In this document: positions 8,493 through 15,431 of the stretch, piece after piece
Numbering within the stretch: the stretch's first letter is position 1
How the letters are laid out: each line of letters begins with the position of its first letter
DNA from: Irineochytrium annulatum
Lineage: Eukaryota; Chytridiomycota; Chytridiomycetes; Chytridiales; Chytridiaceae
NCBI GenBank assembly: GCA_027600665.1
Contig: JADGJL010000695.1
Location: forward strand, 1-15,431
Reading direction: 5' to 3'
Length of the DNA: 15,431 nt
The notes under the pieces: generated by a model
What the model was told of the DNA's origin: nothing
The model's database searches: none
Seen by the model: only the letters and a program-made list of their open reading frames with translations
Made by a program: the position numbers and the translations under genes

Positions 8493-9515
8493 GGAGTCAA
8501 AAGGGGGGCAGGTCGGCCAATCATCGATTCTTAGTCTTCGTGATTTTTGAGCGAATGAAAGTGTGGGCGCCATGTGATTTACAGCCCCAGACTTTGAGTG
8601 ACCACAAAAGATTTGTCGATGCATTGGGCTCTTGCCCACCGTTTGATCCCACCTGTAGTCAACTGGACGAGCTCTCTGGTCTCTCGACTCTGAAGTGGTT
8701 TTGAGCTGAGCAGTTGGTTCGAGGCCATGGCAATATCCATGCAATCCACAACGCCATATCCAGCACAGGCGTTTATGCTTGCTTGACACTAATATCCTTG
8801 CACACAAGCTCCCGACTTCTAGCGTATGACTCAGCGGATGTCGGTTCCGAGCACAGGCTGAAGGCTAAGTTACTGGACGTCAACGATAATCGCACTATTT
8901 CCTTGTTTCAATTTTTTGACTCGCTGCCTTTCAGTCCGCTCGACCCTGCCCGTTCTTCAGACAGTGGCCACGAGCCGTGACCATCGCGAACCATGGCAAC
9001 GGTCCACGGTTGACGAAGCACATGGCAGATTAAAAATGACGGGTAAAAACTGCTGTGTCTTTGAACTCACCCAGATTAAATTTGCCAGGCAGCAACTTGA
9101 TCGATTAAAAGTAGGCTCGAAGACATGAGGACGTTGCGCCACACATATCGGGAAGCACGCTGCCGTGTTTTTTTGCGCTTGGGCCGACGGCGGTAAAGCC
9201 GTTGGCTCGCCTGCAGAAATTGGGGAAGTGCCACGAATGTAGCCTCGTTGCCTTATTAAATTGACGAAGCCTTTTAACGAGTTTTGTGAGAATTGGACAC
9301 ATGAGTCCGAATTCCTTCCCTGATCGAGCCTTCATGGCTCATCCAAGCAGAATGAGCAGAGACTGGAGTCGCAGTGGAGGCATAAGAGCACGCGACTTAT
9401 GGATTTACAGTTCGGTGGGGTGACAATGAGAAGTTCCCCCGGGTAAGATTCGCTGGGCGGCTCCAGGGCGCGAAGTGGATTGGGGGCGATCAGGCGCTGC
9501 TGGCGTCGCCCAACA
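8493..9515. other. 1-kb region between divergent genes, no supported gene
   Basis: This stretch separates the hypothetical minus-strand gene from the plus-strand transporter and should hold both promoters. Frames on both strands here lack motifs and clear splice-linked partners. The minus-strand frame to 8807 may include extra N-terminal codons of the hypothetical gene. Two inverted repeats are visible: GCCGACGGC/GCCGTTGGC around 9183-9206, and GAATTGGAC/GTCCGAATTC at 9290-9314. Confidence 0.5.
9183..9206. repeat. Short inverted repeat (9-bp stem, 6-base loop)
   Basis: GCCGACGGC and GCCGTTGGC flank the loop GGTAAA, with one G-T mismatch in DNA (G-U in RNA). It lies about 310 bp upstream of the transporter ATG. 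No function can be assigned; it may be chance in GC-rich sequence. Confidence 0.4.
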
Positions 9516-12052
9516 ATGGGGACGGAATCAGTCATCGCTTCCCCGACTGCCGCGCCAGGGTTCAGGCGACAGCTGCACCACAATCGTCATCATCCATCCG
9601 TCATGACGGCCCCCGACGCCTCGTCCGCCTCCAACACGGTGCCGTCGCAGCAGTCGCCGCCCAAGGCCCTTCGAACCGAGTGCTCCATGCTCCGCCACCT
9701 CCATGCCATGAGCTCGTCGACGTCGTCGTCAGCTGGCGGCCACCCTTCGTCGGTGACGGCCGGTGGACCTGACGCGTCCAAAAAGCAATCACTGCTCCGC
9801 CACCTGCACTCCTTCGGCTCAGTCTCGACGCTCGACTTTGAGGTCGCGGCCGCCGCCAACGCGCCCGTCGACGCCAACGCGCCCCAGACTCCACTGCCAT
9901 ACCGGATCGTTACCGTCCTGCTCTTCGTCATCTGGGCTGAGCCCATGTCAATGACCCTGATATGTATGTATCGAGTGATCGGACGTGTTAAAAGGCATCG
10001 ACGTAGTAACTAACGTTGAGTTCATCAGTTCCTTTTATTTATTTCATGGTGAGGGACTTTTTGGTGGATGGTTCGGGAACAGCAAATGAGAAGGATATCG
10101 GATACTATGTGGGCTTCATCGCGTCAGCATTCAGTCTCGCGCAGTTCCTGACTAGGTATGCATGTCGCAAGTGTTTTGGACGAAACTAACTTGGGCTTCG
10201 GCAGCATCTTTTGGGGCTGGTGCAGCGACAAGTTTGGCCGTCGTCCGATCCTGCTTCTGGGTTTGATCGGTAACACCATCACGATTCTGGCGTTTGGGGT
10301 CTCGCATTCGCTGACTTGGGCCATTCTCTCACGTGGCGCGTGTGGGTTCCTAAACGGGAATGTGGGCGTTGCGAAATGCGTTATGGGTGAGATTACGGAC
10401 TCTACGAACCAGGCCAAAGGGTTTTCGATGTTTGGGTAAGGTCACCTTGATCCCTTTCTTCTATATCGTCTGCTAAAAGCGTACGTCCAGACTGGTATGG
10501 GGGATAGGTATGATCTGCGGACCGGTGATTGGCGGCTTCCTAAGCAACCCAGTCGACACCTTCCCCGCTCTCTTTGGCGGGAATGAGTTCCTCCGCGTGA
10601 ACCCCTACTTCTTACCGTGTCTCTGCTCGGCCGTCATTAGTCTTATCGGATTCGTCGTCGGCTACTTCTGCCTCGAGGAGACCCTCCCGTCCAAGTCCAA
10701 AGTGGGGTACTTCCCCGTTCCGGCCGATGAGGAGCGTGCTGGCCTCTTGGCGCGCGGCCATGAGGAGGAGGAGGATGAGGCCGAGGTTGCGGCCTCCAGT
10801 TTCTTCAACAATGGCGACAACTTGGCGAGAGGCCTCGAGGGGCTGAGGGATGACAGCGACGACGACGAGCGTGCGAGGGAGTCCATCCTGACGCAGGTGT
10901 TCCAGACGCGGGGGGCAAGGTCCGCGGACCCGGATCTTATCTCCGTCAACGATGAGAGCGCAGGTTGCGGCTCGCTCACGCTGCGCGGCGACTCGCCCGA
11001 GCGCGCCACTAGGTGCTCGCGGGATTCGGTCTCGACGCAGGTCCTGCGTACCAAGCGCGCCGAAGATGTCGGCCTTTTGATCCAGGTTGAAAACGATGAT
11101 GGTTGTGGATCTCACGTTGAGAAGAACGTCGGTGGTATGGAGAAGAAGGCAGGGGAGCGGCCGCTTCTTGGTGTTGGCCGGCCCGCTGTGGTCGCCATCG
11201 TTGGATACGGCCTGCTCAGCTTCCAAAACATTATCTTCGACGAGACGCTGAGCCTGTGGGTCGTCAGCCCGATCAAAGAGGGTGCGCTCGATCTCTAATG
11301 CGGCCGTTTTTCGATTCTTATATTTACATGCTTTCAACAAAATAGGTGGTCTGAACTTCACCGCGAGCGATATTGGCGGCTGCCTCTCGCTCATGGGCAT
11401 ATGCACGCTCTTCTACCAACTCATGCTCTACCCGTACCTGGCCCGTTTTGCGACCGCCCTACAGCTCTACCGGTTCGCCACGTTCTGGTACATTATCATC
11501 TTCCCCGTCTTTCCCATGATCTCGACCTACCTGGCCGATACGCCATACACCGTCCCTGTGTTGCTCGTCAACCTAGCCATGAGGCACATGTGCAACGTTC
11601 TGAGTTTCACGTCCGTCATGATTATGGTCTGTTCGCATGCGTTGCATCGTGACGGTTGTATAACGTTGCGTTCACCTTTATAGATTACGAATGCTGGTGG
11701 AAGGGAAAACCTGGGCCTAGTGAATGGGATTGGGCAGACGACGGCGGCCTTTGTTCGAAGCATAGGTTTGCTTTCCGTGAAAGATAAGATGCTAACTACG
11801 GGAATGTAGGACCAGCTCTAGGAGGTATTATATGGGCCTGGAGTCTGAACAACGGCCTCAGCTTTCCCTTCAATTATTGGTTCGTGTTTGTGGTTTTATG
11901 GTAAGCGATATTTGGACATGACATACGTCGCTTTCCTTAAACTGACGAAACCTCCTAGCGTTCTTGCCGCCGTGACGACGATCCATTCGCGCTGGATACC
12001 CGAAATTAAAATTGATGGCGCTGCCGACAAAGTGGACGTTTCCATGCATTAG
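9516..12052 (+). CDS. Major facilitator superfamily transporter (DHA1-like, ZIF1/YCR023C type)
   Basis: Predicted 12-helix proton-coupled exporter in the plasma or vacuolar membrane; the substrate cannot be read from sequence. Exons 9516-9963, 10029-10155, 10205-10435, 10491-11281, 11346-11626, 11684-11765, 11810-11900, 11959-12052; 714 residues. The N-terminal 128 residues are a polar cytoplasmic region. Helix 1 (IVTVLLFVIWAEPMSMTLIF) starts near 131. MFS motif A GWCSDKFGRRP is at 196-206, followed by GFLNGNVGVAKCVMGEITD and GPVIGGFLSNP. Helix 6 ends with FCLEETLPS near 336. A roughly 160-residue acidic loop follows, then helix 7 (VVAIVGYGLLSFQNIIFDE), TNAGGRENLGLVNGIGQT and the last helices, ending VDVSMH. 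Motifs match fungal and plant transporters related to ZIF1. The start ATG is the first in frame with a good context (CAACAATGG); 9603 is an alternative. Confidence 0.93.
9684..9821 (+). repeat. Duplicated SxLRHLH motif in the transporter N-terminus
   Basis: Residues 57-67 (SMLRHLHAMSS, bases 9684-9716) and 92-102 (SLLRHLHSFGS, bases 9789-9821) are near copies within the cytoplasmic N-terminal region, 24 residues apart. They share CTCCGCCACCT at the DNA level. Confidence 0.75.
10876..11112 (+). repeat. Duplicated ~32-residue motif in the transporter central loop
   Basis: Residues 398-430 (bases 10876-10974) and 446-476 (bases 11020-11112) align over most of their length: RESILTQVFQTRGA with RDSVSTQVLRTKRA, then DLISVNDESAGCGS with LLIQVENDDGCGS. 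Fifteen residues separate them. They sit in the acidic loop between helices 6 and 7. Confidence 0.8.
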
Positions 12053-12582
12053 TTATCCTTCTGCTTTTCATTTCTCTTCTGTCTCTAGATAACATCATCA
12101 TAATAGCAATTAGGATCGAATTAAAATATGTGAACATTGTTGACTAGGATCAAAATATAACGCGAACTTGTTGACACGATATACTATGAAAACATGTTAA
12201 CATGATGCGGGATGGGATGTACAGGCAGATGCGTGAAGTAACGGCCAGTGACATATTAATCGGTGTCCGTACAGCCGAGGGAATAAAAAATACAGTGATC
12301 CTTGACTCTTAGGGTTCAAAGGCCAATAAAAGAAGAAAGGAGAATCCAAAATCAAGACGTTAAAACGAGACGAAAAAAAAAGGCGAAAGGAGACTATGAA
12401 ATGTGCAGGTAACAAAAAACTAACAGTACGGGCAGTAAACTCTTCAATTGATAAAAGCGAATCACATTCACCTCAAAATAAACACACCCACAAAACGCAA
12501 TATCTAACCCAAAAACATGCTTGACAACTCCAACACAAATCATTCATCCATCACCCGACCCTAACCCCGGTACTTCCCGTCA
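12053..12582. other. 530-bp AT-rich spacer between convergent genes
   Basis: The transporter ends at 12052 and the ADAM gene ends at 12583 on the other strand, so both 3' UTRs and polyadenylation sites fall here. The sequence is clearly AT-richer than the flanking genes and contains several A-rich stretches, including GGAATAAAAAATA near 12280. No frame of interest was found. Confidence 0.6.
12111..12175. repeat. Two-copy imperfect tandem repeat (34 and 31 bp)
   Basis: Unit one (12111-12144) and unit two (12145-12175) abut and both read TAGGATC...AAAATAT...GAAC.TTGTTGAC. They differ by a 4-5 base insertion after TAGGATC and by changes between AAAATAT and GAAC. A third, decayed copy may follow to about 12205 (GAAAACATGTTAACATGAT). 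It lies about 60-120 bp past the transporter stop codon, probably in its 3' UTR. Confidence 0.75.
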
Positions 12583-15431
12583 TCAAAAGTTCTTCCCGTT
12601 GTACGCGGTCGGGTCAACCTAATCCCAATTGCTTAGTATAGAAAGAGGATCTCCAAGCATAAGGGAAACCTACCCAATGACTCCTATCCCGAGATCCCAT
12701 CAGACTCTCCTCCTGTCCCAAACTCCGACTTCTCGAGCTGCTGGGACCCGTCATGAACGGTGGGCCCGTGTTTCCTGCCGTGACACCTGTCGGCGGTCCT
12801 CCGATGCTGGGGACTACAGGCAGGTGTTGCGGCTTAGGTTTCCGGCGGAAACAGGAGCGGAAGCAGCACCGAAGGAGGCTGAAGATGATCGAGAGCACGA
12901 TCAAAGCAGCGGCAACGAGCTAAATATTTTTTTTGAAGGGCAGAGCGTTAGAAATTTCATCAAAACGATAAAAGGAAGAAAACACAAAACTCACGATCGG
13001 GATCCCGAGCTGCGGGTTACTCTTGAACCAATCCACCGCGACCCCAAACCACCCGCTCTCCTGACAACTGCCGGCCATGCACATGCCCGCATACCCACAC
13101 GGCGTCCCGTCCACGAAGGACCCGGCCATCTGCAGGCAATCGCCCGCCTTCGTGGCGCACAGCAGGCTGCAGTCCGCGTCGTGACCGGGGCAGACGCCGT
13201 TCGTGTCGATGGTGCTGTTGAGCTGCGAGAAGTCGGCGGAGCACTGCTGAGCGCGGGAGGTGCAGACGCCTGACGCGCAAGCGAGCCCCGAGGCGCACGT
13301 CTCGCCGTTCGGATGGTGGAGGTCGTCGGGACAGGTAGCGTTCACGCCCGTACAGGACTCCGGGTAGTCGCAGATGCCGATAGAGGGACGGCAGACCTGT
13401 GTAGAGGGCTAGAGCAAAAAGACGTAAGTTGAAAGTGGTAGGCCTTCTAATCAGAGGAGGAGCAACCAACCGCAAGCTGGCAGTTCTGGCAGCAGTCGTC
13501 GTTCAGCTGGTCGCAGACGGCGCCCTTCTTTAGCTTGCAGGTGGAAGCGTTGCAGCAAGCATCGTTTTGGCAGGCGGTGGAGTTTGCCTGTCCGCAGTCA
13601 CATTCCTCGTTCGCTTCCTTTACCCCATTACCGCAGATGTTGGACTTGATAGTTCGGAGAGCTCCCGGTGGCTTCAGGCAAGATGACCGCGCGCCGCTAG
13701 TGAGGGATTGGCAGATCTATTTAAAAATACGTGATTTAGTCTCATTCGCCCCTTTTTTTGGATTCCTTCAGTAAAAAACCCACGTAGTTGATCGAACAGG
13801 TGCTGAAGCTTGAAGTAATGCTGTTGTCGGTCGGGTGCATCAAGAACTGACCGCCACAGTCGCATGGCGAGCACTGACAGCATGACGTGGTCCCACACGT
13901 CTGGGCGTCGCAGTCGTGAATCGCCCCGAAATTGTGCCCGACCTCGTGGGCGACCACCTTCCACTCGACCGGCACGACCGAGCTCACGGCCGTCCCCGAC
14001 ACGAACTCCATCGCCCCCGAAGCCGACATCGGGTCGGGCTGGGACGAGGACGTCGTCTCGCACGTGGTCGAAAGCCACGCGACCCCGACGGCTGACCCGG
14101 AGACCGACGACGTGCAGCCGGTCATCAGATGCCACAGACCGGCGTCGTCCTGCTGCTGCCCCCGCCACTGCGAAAAGTCCGAGAGCCGGTTGTTGATGGT
14201 GTACGTCGAATCGCACGCGCGGTTCCAGGTCAGATTCGACCCCTCGCACGACGTCTGCAGGTTCACCATCACGAGCGCGAGGCCCACGTTGAAGCTGGAC
14301 TCATACACGGCGGACGCCTGCGCAAAGTCCGAGAGGATCTGCGAGAGGGCCTGGGACGAGCCGCCATAGTTCTTGACGTAGTTGCAGTCCGCGGCCGCGC
14401 CCATGAACATGAAGAGCCGCGAGGGGATGGTGCCGCACATGCCCGATCCCGAGGTCCCGGTGGTGGAGTTCGTTGTCGCGCGCCGATGCTGATGCGGGCG
14501 GTAAGGAGCCTCGGCGTTGGCCGCAAAGCGGAGGCCCTTGATAAGAGTGTGTTGCTGTAGGTTGTGGCCGTGGACGGCGTTGAAGCCGCAGGCGTTCTCG
14601 GCGCGAAAGAGAGATCGGCGGTGAAGGCCAGCATCGCTTTCGCCGTGTGAGTGGGGGTCGTGCGCGGAAAGACTGGAGGCGTCCTCGGTCAACATGACCA
14701 TGGACGCATGCCGCTGATTCGGGTGGCGGGAGTAGGGCGAGGCGATCTCTGTGTCGATATCGCGTTTTGACCGCCGATACACGTCGATGGTCTTGATGTG
14801 AAATTGGCCCTCGTCCGTTTTTATGACGCCGTCAAACAGGGTCTGGGTGGAGGGATGGCTGATGTGCTGGTGTTGGTGGGTGAAAGGCGAGTCGAAGATG
14901 GAGCGGACGGCCGCCGACGGCGATGTCGGGTTGATATGGTAGAAAAGGATGCGCGCGGTCCCAACGGTGTCCCCCGTCTCGTGGTCCACCACGACGCCAT
15001 CATAAGGCTTTGCAACGTCGTCGAACCAGGACCGATGATCCTGCACGACACCATCTATCTTTAGGACGGTGGTCCCCTTCACAATCAGGTCCAGCTTCGG
15101 CTCAAGCTCCAGATCGTACGTCCTGTTGAAGCTCTGCAATAGCGACGGTCAGATATCCGTCTGTGACGCCATCCCACACCAAACAACGTACTCTGAAGAA
15201 CAGCCGCAGCGAGTCCGGCGAGTCCAGCGAGTCCTCCCCCGGCAGCCGATTCCGCTCCGCAACCACCAATTCCACGTCCTCGATGAACGAGTAGTGGTGA
15301 ATGGGCGGGTACATCGGCATCTTCGGTCGCTGAATCCGGATCGTCGTCGTCCCTTTGCCCCAGGCCCTTCTCCCAGTATCTGCAAACGTCGGCACGGACT
15401 TGGTGGGGGTGCAGCAGGGCAGCGGGGGTCG
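12583..15431 (-). CDS. ADAM-family membrane metalloprotease (5' end outside window)
   Basis: Zinc protease and likely membrane-protein sheddase of the secretory pathway. Exons from the edge: 15431-15192, 15133-13784, 13716-13471, 13408-12995, 12919-12674, 12618-12583; 843 visible residues, numbered here from the edge. The prodomain spans about 20-298 (HYSFIEDVELVV, SFNRTYDLELEP, VGTARILFYH) with Cys262 in NACGFN as a likely cysteine switch and HRR|A at 298/299 as a Kex2/furin-like site. Catalytic motif HEVGHNFGAIHD at 476-487, Met-turn Met512. The disintegrin domain begins near 531 (ICGNGVKEANEECDCG, CDYPESCTG), then a cysteine-rich part. The membrane helix is about 748-768 (IPILVAAALIVLSIIFSLL), followed by CCFRSCFRRKPKP and a Pro/Gly/Ser tail ending WVDPTAYNGKNF. 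A possible acceptor (TTTGCAG, about 15380) means the first residues shown may be intron; signal peptide not seen. Confidence 0.95.

Noticed and set aside
8708..8735. GGTTCGAGGCC as a tRNA T-loop
   Set aside because: No matching acceptor, D or anticodon arms could be built around it.
9290..9314. Inverted repeat GAATTGGAC/GTCCGAATTC as an operator or element end
   Set aside because: Short, bulged and isolated; likely chance and no partner repeat was found.
9105..9335. 76-codon minus-strand frame in the region upstream of the transporter
   Set aside because: No recognised features and no splice signals linking it to other frames.
10612..11406. 264-codon minus-strand frame antisense to the transporter
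   Set aside because: Shadow of the GC-rich MFS exon; the plus-strand protein is conserved, this one is not recognisable.
13381..13409. Acceptor ACACAG| for ADAM exon 4
   Set aside because: Using it leaves too few residues between disintegrin cysteines; the upstream CTCTAG| gives the usual eight-residue spacing (CQLAPSTQVC).
13674..14249. 191-codon minus-strand frame in another register of the ADAM exon
   Set aside because: Overlaps the catalytic domain, whose HExxHxxGxxHD frame is unambiguous.
1..15431. A metabolic or defence gene cluster
   Set aside because: The genes belong to unrelated processes with mixed orientation; nothing suggests a joint system beyond the RRS1/SET promoter.

Overview
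The window reads as nuclear DNA of a fungus. Its genes are split by many short introns (mostly 44-85 nt, GT...AG, several with TACTAAC or CTAAC branch sites). It carries the transmembrane type of ADAM protease found in fungi, and coding segments are GC-rich. An early-diverging (chytrid-like) or basidiomycete origin is possible, but the sequence alone does not settle it. All exon boundaries were deduced by eye from reading frame, splice signals and family conservation.

Layout from left to right. Positions 1-1351 (minus) hold the 5' part of RRS1, a 60S ribosome assembly factor, cut by the window edge. Positions 1427-2705 (plus) hold a complete SET/Vps75-type NAP-family histone chaperone. The two genes are divergent, with only 75 bp between their ATGs. 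Next come 1.1 kb with no convincing gene. Positions 3829-7055 (minus) hold an 11-exon CMGC kinase (DYRK/CLK-like) whose roughly 520-residue disordered N-terminal region is built from six consecutive phase 1-1 exons. Positions 7657-8492 (minus) hold a doubtful two-exon hypothetical gene with a (GGT)n glycine run. About 1 kb without a clear gene follows. Positions 9516-12052 (plus) hold an 8-exon major facilitator transporter with a long acidic central loop. The MFS gene converges on the last gene across a 530-bp AT-rich spacer containing a tandem repeat. Positions 12583-15431 (minus) hold an ADAM metalloprotease with prodomain, catalytic, disintegrin, cysteine-rich, membrane and tail segments; its 5' end lies outside the window.

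The genes are ordinary eukaryotic housekeeping, signalling and membrane genes and do not form an evident pathway or cluster. The only pair likely to share control is RRS1/SET. I see no mobile element, CRISPR array, tRNA or rRNA. The less ordinary features are inside genes: cassette-like exons and a read-through-capable intron in the kinase, an activation loop without the DYRK tyrosine pair, duplicated cytoplasmic motifs in the transporter, and related C/T-rich tracts in the long introns of RRS1 and SET.
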